From the NCBI GenBank assembly GCA_002311745.1, contig DBZL01000043.1, forward strand, positions 1-19,666: a stretch of 19,666 bases of DNA, given 5' to 3'. The translations under genes were made by a program, and so were the position numbers. This stretch comes from Phycisphaerales bacterium UBA1161 (lineage in GTDB: Bacteria > Planctomycetota > Phycisphaerae > Tepidisphaerales > Tepidisphaeraceae). Under the pieces are notes generated by a model. It was given only the letters and a program-made list of their open reading frames with translations. It made no database searches and was not told where the DNA came from. The first letter of the stretch is position 1. Each line of letters begins with the position of its first letter. Positions 12,101-18,037 of this stretch are shown here, piece by piece.

Positions 12101-12811
12101 CTGATGGTCCGCGGGGCCATGAAGCAGATGCGCGAGCTGAGCGAGCAGGCCAAGTACGACCTGGCCCTGCGCATTTACGACCTGATCCAATACCAGGACC
12201 TGAACCTGGCGCGGCGGTTCGTGGAAACGGTGCGGAAGCTCTATCGCCGCGACGGCGCCCAGCGCGGCTACGCCGCCACGCACGCGGTCATTTGGAACTT
12301 GGCCAAGGTCACGCTCATCAAGGACGAGCCGTACGTGGCGTACCTGCTGACGCGATTCGAAAAGAAGCAGCGCGACATCGCCAAGTACAACGTGGACGTG
12401 GTCAACGGCGACCGGCTGCGCTATCGCCACCACACCAATCCCGAGCTGCAGTTCGGCCCGGTGCGCCTGCGTTTCCGCATGACCACCAGCGACTGGCAGC
12501 TTCGGCTGGTTCGGCACATGAAATGGCTGCGGCGGATGGCCGGTTGGCACCATCGCGAAGCGGCCTTCCGCGATTGGTACGTGGCGCTATTGGATCGCGT
12601 GGATCTTTCCGACGACGCCAGCTACCAGAAGGCGCTGGCGGCGCTGAAATGCCCGGAGTCCGTCAGCGGCTACCGCGAGGTGCGGTATCCGAAGATGGAG
12701 CGGGCGAAAGCGGCGGTGGAAGCGGAATTCGGTCCGATCCGAGCGAGGCAAAACGGCGCCGCGGCCGCAGCGGTCGGCGTCAACTCCTCCGCGGCATCTC
12801 CCGCGGCGTGA
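9122..12811 (+). CDS. indolepyruvate:ferredoxin oxidoreductase, single-chain (IorA-IorB fusion)
   Basis: The family converts aryl-pyruvates such as indolepyruvate to acyl-CoA with thiamine diphosphate and CoA, reducing ferredoxin. This 1229-residue cytoplasmic chain has an IorA-like half: the pyrimidine-binding domain with HLITGYPGSPV near residue 40, FCPGCPHR (C423, C426), and the ThDP site GDG at 509-511 with N538. An iron-sulfur segment follows with C649, C652, C655, C661, C682, C688 and C704, spaced unlike a standard 2[4Fe-4S] ferredoxin but like fused proteobacterial enzymes as I recall them. The IorB-like gamma domain starts at SGVGGMG (751-757) and contains GLAIRNGGVFAQ. A C-terminal region (about 940-1190) resembles the DUF6537 tail of the long enzymes. 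GAAGGA about ten bases upstream supports the ATG. Its 3' end overlaps the htrA-like gene by 32 bases. Confidence 0.92.
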   Translation: MAIDPRFLAESGPEIFTGNELLVKGALETEGGVHLITGYPGSPVASFFDVISELRDLLCAKGVRAFQANNEALSVAAVNGSQMLPTRAIAVFKNIGAHVAADALALGNLAGTHPQGGAVIILGEDPWCESTQVPADSRFLCEHLRMAVLDPGEPQEFKDWINLGFKLSQTAGLYVGYIATVAQADGGGTVQCRPNQFPSINTQQKITLQTSQIDLGKVLLPPRTWQRELLFPQRFATTMRAARELGLNRIIPHENRDVPAPLGFIVTGMGGPYLRHVLAELELTGLLPVLRMGLSYPADVELVKEFSALCDTMIVIEERRSFLEKNIRDALFHALPQDQAAEISSRLYGKTFPGGKEGIPEARGLNYSVLAQKLIPLFQATQQLPAKSRNGRLSSELDRLRAASKPKLQVFQQAVAVRTPTFCPGCPHRDSSAVLLEIRRNLADPRYMAKHHGMPPVDLVAHGDTGCYTMLMFAPTEQLMHNYSGMGLGGGTGSGIDPFITNKQIVFMGDGTFFHSGQIAISNSIKANQDITYIILENKTTAMTGHQEHAGTELDLLGNRSYIQDIEEIARGMAGTSPLTVVKLSPAQREKYKAILERAILSDGVKVVIADKECGITYQRRMLKEERRIIKKHGYLPRKTHMNITPEVCENCLECTAVTACPGLTSIQTDYGRKIDTDLTWCVNDGACERVLVSNEIAESVKPCPSFEQVTVLRHKRRRYTLPRMDLARLPEPDFHHDMTAAGKTWRIHMSGVGGMGIGIVGAILVRAGHKEGYHVVFQEKKGLAIRNGGVFAQITFVNNNGCATTPATTGSIPYGKADVLLGIDILEAARAIDPREPFRVGSPQHTAAVLNLHKQSTVYTLLGKDDFDPEILREQILQQCEAQHSYAANLSEICERRLGSKLFVNIMMLGVAHQLGLIPVSTRSIAWAIKDTIRREHRRNVKAFNIGRKLALEPRVLPARPQPDTWEHLVTNKSRILRKTHWRGGKFSRRYELMVRGAMKQMRELSEQAKYDLALRIYDLIQYQDLNLARRFVETVRKLYRRDGAQRGYAATHAVIWNLAKVTLIKDEPYVAYLLTRFEKKQRDIAKYNVDVVNGDRLRYRHHTNPELQFGPVRLRFRMTTSDWQLRLVRHMKWLRRMAGWHHREAAFRDWYVALLDRVDLSDDASYQKALAALKCPESVSGYREVRYPKMERAKAAVEAEFGPIRARQNGAAAAAVGVNSSAASPAA

Positions 12812-13817
12812 TGTTGAGAGTGATTTTCTCCGTACCGCGCAGAATGACCACCGGGCAGGGTTTGCCCACGCGCTCTTCCGTCAGCAGGCGGTGTAGATCG
12901 TCGATGCGCCCAACCACCGAGTCGTCGAATTCGACGATGATGTCGCCTTGGCGCAGGTCGGCGGCGGAGGCGGGGCTGGCGGGTTCGATCTGCACGGCCA
13001 AGACGCCGCTTTCGCCTTTGAGGCGATGATAGCGCACGAGGCGCCGGAGCAGGGGCACGTCCTGGCCGCCCAGGCCGATGTAGCTGCGTTTCACCCGCCC
13101 GGACTGGATGAGCTGGCCGGCCACGAACGACGCGGTATTGCTGGGAATGGCAAAGCACAATCCCTGGGCGGGGAGGATGACGGCGGTGTTGACGCCGACG
13201 ACTTCGCCCCGGCCGCTGACCAGGGGGCCGCCGCTGTTGCCGGGATTCAGGGCGGCATCCGTTTGGATGATGTTGTCGATCAGTCGCCCCGAGGCCGAGC
13301 GAAAGCTGCGGGCCGTGGCGCTGACTACGCCGGCGGTCACCGTGTACTGAAACCCGTACGGATTGCCGATGGCCACCACGAGCTGGCCGACTTGCAGGGC
13401 GGAGGAATCGCCCAGCTTCGCCGAGGGAAGCTGCGGAGCGTCGATGCGGAGGACGGCCAGGTCGGTATCCGGATCATCGCCGATCAGCTCGGCGGCAAAT
13501 TTGCGGCCATCCGGCAAAGCCGCGTCGATCCGCCCGGCGCCGTGGACGACGTGGCTGTTGGTCAGGATGAAACCGTCCGGGGTGAAGATGAACCCCGACC
13601 CGGTGCCACCGGCCGGAGCGCGGCGGCCGCGTGCGGCGGCGTCGCTGGGGTGAACTTCCACGTTCACCACCGTGGGGCTGACCCGCCGGGCCACATCAAT
13701 CACGGTGCGCGAATAGGCGTCCAACCACCCGGCGTCGCCGGAAGCGCCGCTGGCACCGTCCGGCGGTTCGGCCAGGGCGCTGGCGGCCGAGGAAATCCAT
13801 CGCAGCGTTCGTTTCAT
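12780..13817 (-). CDS. HtrA/DegP-type trypsin-like serine protease with one PDZ domain
   Basis: The S1C protease domain of this 345-residue protein carries the triad H89 (TNSHVV), D119 (DTDLAVL) and S195 (NPGNSGGPL). A C-terminal PDZ domain (about 250-340) includes GVLAVQIEPASPASAADLRQGDIIVEFDD. HtrA proteases degrade or refold damaged proteins, usually in the periplasm. Here the N-terminus (MKRTLRWISSAASALAEPP) has no hydrophobic core long enough for a signal peptide or anchor, so location is uncertain: cytoplasmic, or exported by an unrecognised route. No clear Shine-Dalgarno is seen. Its last ten codons overlap the convergent oxidoreductase gene. The kinase gene lies 142 bases upstream on the same strand, separated by a strong GC hairpin. 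Confidence 0.92.
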   Translation of the reverse strand: MKRTLRWISSAASALAEPPDGASGASGDAGWLDAYSRTVIDVARRVSPTVVNVEVHPSDAAARGRRAPAGGTGSGFIFTPDGFILTNSHVVHGAGRIDAALPDGRKFAAELIGDDPDTDLAVLRIDAPQLPSAKLGDSSALQVGQLVVAIGNPYGFQYTVTAGVVSATARSFRSASGRLIDNIIQTDAALNPGNSGGPLVSGRGEVVGVNTAVILPAQGLCFAIPSNTASFVAGQLIQSGRVKRSYIGLGGQDVPLLRRLVRYHRLKGESGVLAVQIEPASPASAADLRQGDIIVEFDDSVVGRIDDLHRLLTEERVGKPCPVVILRGTEKITLNITPREMPRRS

Positions 13818-13876
13818 GCCAGACGGATCGTAGGAAACGAAATCTGCGAAGTGAATCGGTCAATACCTGGAGCAGA

Positions 13877-13896
13877 CCGGCCGGAGGACCGGCCGG
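13877..13896. other. strong GC stem-loop between the kinase and htrA-like genes
   Basis: CCGGCCGG (13877-13884) and a second CCGGCCGG (13889-13896) flank an AGGA loop. The octamer is its own reverse complement, so the two copies form an 8-bp GC-only stem with a 4-base loop. On the minus strand it lies 63 bases after the kinase stop and 59 before the htrA-like start. No T-run follows, so it may be a factor-assisted terminator, an mRNA-stabilising hairpin or a regulatory structure. Confidence 0.5.
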
Positions 13897-13959
13897 CTCA
13901 ATCGGCGAGGCAAAGGGGCCTTGGGGGATTGAACATATCGGCTTTCGCGGATGCGGATC

Positions 13960-14808
13960 TCAGCCCGTCTGTCCCAAGGAGGCATCCGATTTGAGCATGA
14001 GGTGTCTGATCAGGTCGAGGCGAGTGATGATTTCGTCCATGTCCGCAGGACGCTTGGACGGGCGAGTGGAAACGCATTCCATGACCAGATTGGACAGACC
14101 CAGCGGCACGCGCGGGTTGAGTTCCGCCGGCGTCTGGATCGTCTGCTCGAGCAGGAAGCTGTTCTCGCCTTTTTTGTTCACGGTGTAGACCGTGGGGATG
14201 TTTCTTAGGGTCAGAGCCCAGTAGATGGTAGCGCCGAGGTTGTAGACGTCGGTCTGGACGCTGATGGGCCGGCGGGCCACCTGCTCGGGGGCAATGTAGT
14301 CGGGCGTGCCTTGAATGCGCTCCTTGATCGTGCCGATCCTGCATCCCTGGCCGAAGTCGATCAGCTTCACCTGTCCCTTCTCGGTGCGGAGGATGTTGTT
14401 GGGCTTGGTGTCGCAGTGGGCGTAGCCCAGGACGTGCATGGCCTTGAGTCCCTGGGCGGCCTGTATGAAAGTGTCAATGATCTCGACAATCTCCACCGGC
14501 GGCCGCACGTCGAGGGACTTGCCATCCACCAGCTCCATCAGCAAAAACGCCTCGCTGATTCTCCTCAGCAATGTTTTGATAATCTTAAAATCGTAGGATC
14601 GGCGCAGATTGGGGTGGGAGAACTGCCGACTGATCTCGTACTCCGTCTCCATCTGCTCGATGAAGCGGAGATCTTTGGATCCGGAGCGAACAACATGCTT
14701 GAGGGCGTAGACCTGGCGCGTCGCCGGGTCCTTCACCGCGTAGATCACGCTACGCGCTCCTTCACCCAAGCGCTCCAAAACCTCGTAATTGAGGAGCTTT
14801 TGCGGCAT
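13960..14808 (-). CDS. cytosolic Ser/Thr protein kinase (Hanks type, non-RD)
   Basis: This 282-residue protein is almost only a kinase domain. The glycine loop is RLGEGARSVIYAV (about 14-26), the ATP-binding lysine is K37 in YALK, and the likely partner is E56. The catalytic loop is HCDTKPNN (H131, C132, D133, N138), the metal-binding motif is DFG at 152-154, and the activation segment ends GTPDYIAPEQ. Catalytic D133 and K37 are present, so activity is likely. The HRD arginine is replaced by Cys, making this a non-RD kinase. There is no transmembrane or sensor domain, unlike PknB-type kinases. Earlier in-frame starts exist at 14823 and 14886. I chose MPQKLLNYEVLERLGEG because the domain begins there. 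It may share a transcript with the htrA-like gene. Confidence 0.9.
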   Translation of the reverse strand: MPQKLLNYEVLERLGEGARSVIYAVKDPATRQVYALKHVVRSGSKDLRFIEQMETEYEISRQFSHPNLRRSYDFKIIKTLLRRISEAFLLMELVDGKSLDVRPPVEIVEIIDTFIQAAQGLKAMHVLGYAHCDTKPNNILRTEKGQVKLIDFGQGCRIGTIKERIQGTPDYIAPEQVARRPISVQTDVYNLGATIYWALTLRNIPTVYTVNKKGENSFLLEQTIQTPAELNPRVPLGLSNLVMECVSTRPSKRPADMDEIITRLDLIRHLMLKSDASLGQTG

Positions 14809-14969
14809 CAAGCAGCGTTCCATCCGGAGATCGGGCTGTTTTCTCCCCCGCGTGCCGGATGGATGACAGGAAGGGAAGCTAACCAAGGACGAGATAAACG
14901 AGAACGATAAAAACTGCGCCTTGGTGCGAGCGATACCCGCGAATATTCACCTCATCATCGCCGGGGGTA

Positions 14970-15003
14970 CGGCCGGTCCACAAGAGCATCCGGGAGCCGG
15001 CCG
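14970..15003. other. GC-rich inverted repeat in the kinase leader
   Basis: CGGCCGG (14970-14976) and CCGGCCG (14997-15003) form a 7-bp stem with a 20-base loop. It sits between the predicted kinase promoter and its start codon. Apart from this, the promoter and the hairpin at 15098-15118, I see nothing in the 337-base gap 14809-15145: no open frame with recognisable coding character and no RNA gene. Confidence 0.3.
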
Positions 15004-15036
15004 CATGCCCAAGAGGTCGCCTACCCGTCACCAATT

Positions 15037-15065
15037 ACGATAAACCGGGGAAGCATAATTGGCAA
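15037..15065 (-). promoter_or_regulatory. candidate promoter of the kinase gene
   Basis: Read on the minus strand, TTGCCA (15065-15060, five of six matches to the -35) is followed after 17 bases by TATCGT (15042-15037, four of six to the -10). Transcription would start near 15030, giving a leader of about 220 bases to the kinase start. The region is AT-rich compared with its surroundings. This is by eye only. Confidence 0.35.
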
Positions 15066-15097
15066 GCAATTGTTAGATTTGCACTGCCTAGGCCAAG

Positions 15098-15118
15098 AGC
15101 CACAAATGCCTTGCGGCT
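15098..15118 (-). terminator. weak stem-loop after the amidase-fold gene
   Basis: Read on the minus strand, AGCCGCAA pairs with TTGTGGCT (one G-T wobble) around GGCAT, forming an 8-bp stem 28 bases after the stop codon of the amidase-like gene. It is not followed by a run of T, so intrinsic termination would be inefficient. It may still mark the transcript end or block read-through into the kinase. Confidence 0.3.
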
Positions 15119-15145
15119 TTGCTCAAGGATGGACGCCACAAACCT

Positions 15146-15745
15146 TTAAGGCAAGATCTGGTCCCGGAAGGCGGTTACGGGGAAATATCGCCCCACGCTG
15201 GAAGGCGTACCCGGCTGGTTGAGCAGAATCACGCGTTCGGCTGGAATACGCAGTTGGGCCTGAAGCGTGCTGACAAGTTGGGTCAACCGCCGCAACTGCA
15301 TGGGGGTGGGCATGGTCTTATCGAAATCGCCCACGAGGCAGATACTGAGGCAATTGGGTTCGATGTGGTCGACGCCGGGTGGCGCGGCGGCCGGCTGCTG
15401 CTGGTTCCAACGCTGGCCGATCTGGATTTCGCCGTCTTGGCAGCCTTCGCCGTTGCCGACCAAAAAGTGATCGCACAGGCCCATGCCGGCCACGGCCAGG
15501 GTTTGGGCGCTGCCCGAAGCAGTGCCGCTGTGGTGAATGTAGATGTATTTCCACTGCTCGGGCTTGGCGGCGACGGCCGTGTGGAAGACCTGATCGAGGT
15601 ACTGCCCCTGACCGCCGGCGGCCAGAGCCCCATACCCTTCGGCAGCCAGCGGTGGCGGCGCCAAGGCCAGCAACAGTGCGCTGGTGAAGCTCAAAAGTGC
15701 GATCAAACTCGTCAGGACTACGACATTGCGTTTAGAATGTTTCAC
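15146..15745 (-). CDS. secreted N-acetylmuramoyl-L-alanine amidase/PGRP-fold protein, probably catalytically degenerate
   Basis: The 199-residue protein starts at a GTG. It has a positively charged N-terminus and a hydrophobic core (about 8-30), a signal peptide or anchor that places it outside the inner membrane. The rest resembles Amidase_2/PGRP domains, which cleave the MurNAc-L-Ala bond in peptidoglycan using zinc. YIYIHHSGTASG (H71-H72) matches the first zinc-ligand strand, CDHFLVGNGEG the central strand, and LSICLVGDFD with MQLRRLTQLVSTLQAQLRI the following strand and helix. The usual GHRD-T-CPG segment has become LLNQPGTPSSVGRYFP, so the second zinc His aligns with L175 and the third ligand with a Ser near 182-183. 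Two of three ligands therefore seem lost. It may bind peptidoglycan rather than cut it. Similarity is judged by eye. Confidence 0.7.
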   Translation of the reverse strand: MKHSKRNVVVLTSLIALLSFTSALLLALAPPPLAAEGYGALAAGGQGQYLDQVFHTAVAAKPEQWKYIYIHHSGTASGSAQTLAVAGMGLCDHFLVGNGEGCQDGEIQIGQRWNQQQPAAAPPGVDHIEPNCLSICLVGDFDKTMPTPMQLRRLTQLVSTLQAQLRIPAERVILLNQPGTPSSVGRYFPVTAFRDQILP

Positions 15746-15903
15746 GACAGCCGTCCGCCCACGGGTGAGGCAAAATTCGCCAAATTGCGGCTGAAAACCC
15801 CCAACTTGGGGTCCGATAAAACGCCGCGTCTTCCCTGCGCAAATTCATCGGCAATCGGGCGGCAAACTGATTGCGAAATTTTTGTGCCCGGCGCATTTTG
15901 TTC

Positions 15904-15927
15904 AAAAAGTGACCACGAACCGGTCAC
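15904..15927 (-). terminator. intrinsic terminator downstream of the sppA/zinc-ribbon genes
   Basis: Read on the minus strand, GTGACC pairs perfectly with GGTCAC around a 7-base loop and is followed at once by TTTTT. This has the form of a rho-independent terminator. It lies about 155 bases after the zinc-ribbon stop codon and before the amidase-like gene, so it would close the sppA/zinc-ribbon unit. Confidence 0.55.
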
Positions 15928-15930
15928 ATA

Positions 15931-15946
15931 TGCCTCCCACGAGGCA
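15931..15946. other. second stem-loop next to the terminator
   Basis: TGCCTC (15931-15936), loop CCAC, GAGGCA (15941-15946) make a perfect 6-bp stem three bases from the terminator hairpin. On the minus strand it comes just before it, so the pair may act together in 3'-end formation. The rest of the 336-base gap 15746-16081 is AT-richer and holds no gene that I can support. Confidence 0.4.
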
Positions 15947-16081
15947 CCGTCCGATTAAACGTAACTCACAACGTCGAAACGGTTTTGGCCAATAACCGCC
16001 GATAATTGCGCTTCGCAGGCAAGTCGCAACTTTACCGCCGGTCTTTAAGGCAAGGGAAACGACTTCTGGCCAACCCACCCA

Positions 16082-16459
16082 TTAACGCGCGAAGGTTAAC
16101 ACCAGTACCACTAGCAGTAGGAAAAGGATAAATGCGACCACAATACCTAGTTTTAACAGATTTGCGTCCGAAAGAGCACCCATCACCCTCCATCCGCGCG
16201 CCTTGGCGGAAGTGGCGGCATTACCGGCCTCTGAGCCAGCCGGTTCGCCCGCGGCGCTTTGTCGTTCTCCCGAGGCGCGGTTGCCCATCGATGCGTTGGC
16301 CGCGGCATCGGCGGCAGCCGGTATGTCGTCCGCAGAGCCTTTGAGATGCGCGGGCACCATTTGAATGGTCCGGCAGTATTGGCAACGGCAAACGCCGCCG
16401 GCAAAGGCGTCATCCACCGTCAAAACGCTCTTACACTTTGTGCACGCGATTCGAATCAT
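16082..16459 (-). CDS. zinc-ribbon protein with a C-terminal membrane anchor
   Basis: The 125-residue protein begins MIRIACTKCKSVLTVDD with C6 and C9, then C24, C26 and C29 in VCRCQYC, a zinc-ribbon knuckle pair. A low-complexity Ala/Gly/Ser linker (about 38-90) follows, then one strong transmembrane helix (about 102-123) ending two residues before the C-terminus. This predicts a cytosolic zinc ribbon tethered to the membrane. From memory, N-termini of this MIR-C-x2-C type are frequent in planctomycete proteins; the function is unknown. A GTG 10 codons upstream (16489) is possible, but the domain starts at the ATG. It lies 49 bases after sppA on the same strand and is probably co-transcribed. 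Confidence 0.75.
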   Translation of the reverse strand: MIRIACTKCKSVLTVDDAFAGGVCRCQYCRTIQMVPAHLKGSADDIPAAADAAANASMGNRASGERQSAAGEPAGSEAGNAATSAKARGWRVMGALSDANLLKLGIVVAFILFLLLVVLVLTFAR

Positions 16460-16508
16460 GGGGGGCACGTGCCGGTGCGCCAGCAGCACCAGCGACTTGG
16501 GCCTGCGC

Positions 16509-17471
16509 CTACGGTTGCCACAAATAATAAAATCCGGTGGGCAGCAGAACCTGGTTGATGGGAAGTTTCAAATTCATCTCATTGGCCTGGGGCGTGGGGG
16601 TGGACGTATCGGCGTAGATCGACCCCGAATAACCGTAGGGACGCTTGTACATGATGACCGAGGCTTCGGGGGCATGCGCCAATTGCCGGGCCAACTCGAC
16701 GGCATCGTCCAGGCGGCCGGTCTGGTCGGCCAATCCCAATTCGACGGCACGCTGACCGCTGAAGACCCGGCCGTCGGTCACGAGCTTCAGCGTCGCCTGG
16801 TCCTTGATCGGCCGATGGGCTGTCACCACCGATTTGAATCGGTCGAAATATTCATCGACCATCGACTGCATGACCTGGCGCTCGCGGGGCGTGAGGTGCT
16901 TGAACGGCGAGCCCATGTCCTTCAGCTCCGCGCTCTTGATGGCTTCGGACTGCACGCCGATTTTTTCCATCGTTCCCACGACGTCGAAGGTTTCGAAGAT
17001 GACGCCGATGCTGCCCACGACCGACGTGGGGGCGACGACGATTTTGTCGGCGGCGCAGCTCAGGTAATAGGCTCCGCTGGCGGCGACCTCCTGGGCGGAG
17101 GCGACGACCGGCTTGTGCGTCTTTTGGCGAAAGCGGATCAGGGCATCGTACATGGTGTCGGAGGTGGTCACCGTTCCGCCGGGGGAATTGACCCGCAGCA
17201 CCACGGCCTTGACCGAATCATCATCCGCGGCCTTGTCCAGCTGCTGCACGAAGAGGCTCAGCGGGTTTTCCTGCGGCCGCAAAAAACCGCCGCTGCGATC
17301 GTCGATGAGCATCCCCTCGACGGGAACGATCAGGATCTTGCCCGCGCCGCGCCCGGGCTGTGCCTTGATCTCCTGCAATTCAAAGGTGTTGGAGACGGGA
17401 GTGATCAAAAAGCTGGGCGTGCCACAACCGCAAAGAAAAAACGCCAGAACGATGCACAAAGCGATTCGCAT
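16509..17471 (-). CDS. sppA: signal peptide peptidase SppA-type (S49) serine protease, lipoprotein
   Basis: S49 peptidases degrade leftover signal peptides and other membrane-associated peptides using a Ser-Lys dyad. This 320-residue protein has the length of the short SppA form. Visible motifs are VNSPGG near 95-99, the nucleophile S132 in AASGAYYLS, GSIGVIFE near 153-160, and the likely general base K184 in SAELKDMGSP. The N-terminus MRIALCIVLAFFLCGC is a lipoprotein signal ending at C16 (LCGC lipobox), so it should be lipid-anchored on the outer side of the inner membrane or in the outer membrane, unlike the transmembrane anchor of many SppA proteins. A GAGGG Shine-Dalgarno sits about eight bases upstream. 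It is divergent from the metallopeptidase gene with a 44-base gap. Confidence 0.93.
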   Translation of the reverse strand: MRIALCIVLAFFLCGCGTPSFLITPVSNTFELQEIKAQPGRGAGKILIVPVEGMLIDDRSGGFLRPQENPLSLFVQQLDKAADDDSVKAVVLRVNSPGGTVTTSDTMYDALIRFRQKTHKPVVASAQEVAASGAYYLSCAADKIVVAPTSVVGSIGVIFETFDVVGTMEKIGVQSEAIKSAELKDMGSPFKHLTPRERQVMQSMVDEYFDRFKSVVTAHRPIKDQATLKLVTDGRVFSGQRAVELGLADQTGRLDDAVELARQLAHAPEASVIMYKRPYGYSGSIYADTSTPTPQANEMNLKLPINQVLLPTGFYYLWQP

Positions 17472-17506
17472 GATACAACCCTCGTGGTGCTAAGATACGG
17501 GCGGAG

Positions 17507-17512
17507 ATTCTA
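17507..17512 (-). promoter_or_regulatory. candidate -10 box of sppA
   Basis: On the minus strand TAGAAT matches five of six positions of the -10 consensus, 35 bases before the sppA ATG. TTGCTC lies 17 bases further upstream, inside the divergent metallopeptidase coding region, and is a weak -35. The two divergent genes must share this very short control region. Confidence 0.4.
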
Positions 17513-17515
17513 GCG

Positions 17516-17893
17516 GTGGCTTACCGGGTGAGCAAAGCGAAATTCGCCGAGTTGGTGCAGGCGGCGCTGGCGACGCTTCCGGAGGCATTCGCCAAGTTTC
17601 TGGAGGAAGTGCCGGTGGAAGTCGAGGACGACCCCGGGCCGCGGCACCTTCGCGCGGCCGGCGTGCGCGGCGGCACGCTGCTGGGGCTTTACCGCGGCCG
17701 GCCAAGAACCGTGCGCAGCGTCGAGGATTCGGGCACCTTGCCGGATGTCATCTACATCTTTCAACGGCCCATCGAATCCATCTGCAACAGCGAAGAGGAA
17801 CTGGTCCGCCAGGTGTACATCACCGTTTTGCACGAGATCGGACACCATTTCGGGCTGAGCGAGCAGGACTTGGAGCGGCTGGGGTATCGTTAG
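17516..17893 (+). CDS. small zincin-like metallopeptidase family protein
   Basis: This 125-residue cytoplasmic protein has the HEXXH zinc motif HEIGHHFGLSEQDLERLGY near its C-terminus (H106, E107, H110), the hallmark of the small bacterial family usually called possible Zn-dependent metallopeptidase (Zincin_1 type). Its size and ending fit that family, whose substrate is unknown. The N-terminal half has an acidic EEVPVEVEDDPGP stretch, also usual in the family. The gene begins with GTG at 17516, and GGAG about ten bases upstream supports it. It is divergent from sppA. Confidence 0.85.
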   Translation: MAYRVSKAKFAELVQAALATLPEAFAKFLEEVPVEVEDDPGPRHLRAAGVRGGTLLGLYRGRPRTVRSVEDSGTLPDVIYIFQRPIESICNSEEELVRQVYITVLHEIGHHFGLSEQDLERLGYR

Positions 17894-17944
17894 CATCATC
17901 TAAATGTTTGGGTCTGCGGCCTAAGTAGTGGTGGACAGGGCGGG

Positions 17945-17975
17945 GGGTCGCTGTTTATGCTTCACTGTTCGACCC
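17945..17975. other. inverted repeat upstream of the HlyD-like gene
   Basis: GGGTCG (17945-17950) and CGACCC (17970-17975) form a 6-bp inverted repeat with a 19-base AT-rich spacer. It lies 62 bases before the adaptor start codon in a 144-base gap. It could be an operator or part of the leader, or chance given the G-rich surroundings. No clear promoter hexamers were found here. Confidence 0.2.
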
Positions 17976-18037
17976 TTGGGGTGGGGGGACGCGAACCACT
18001 GTGTCGATAAACAAATAGCCAGAGGTGTTGAACTCTC

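Noticed and set aside
9062..12553. Open frame of more than 1100 codons antisense to the oxidoreductase
   Set aside because: Its composition (excess His, Arg, Gln, Asp) is that of the complement of a GC-rich gene; the sense strand has clear ThDP, gamma-domain and cysteine motifs.
12948..13994. Plus-strand open frame across the htrA-like gene
   Set aside because: The minus strand carries an intact protease triad and PDZ domain; the plus frame is a Gly/Ala/Asp-rich shadow.
14887..15145. Possible tRNA or small RNA in the kinase/amidase gap
   Set aside because: The stems found do not form a cloverleaf and no T-loop or anticodon arm can be drawn; only separate hairpins and a promoter-like pair are supported.
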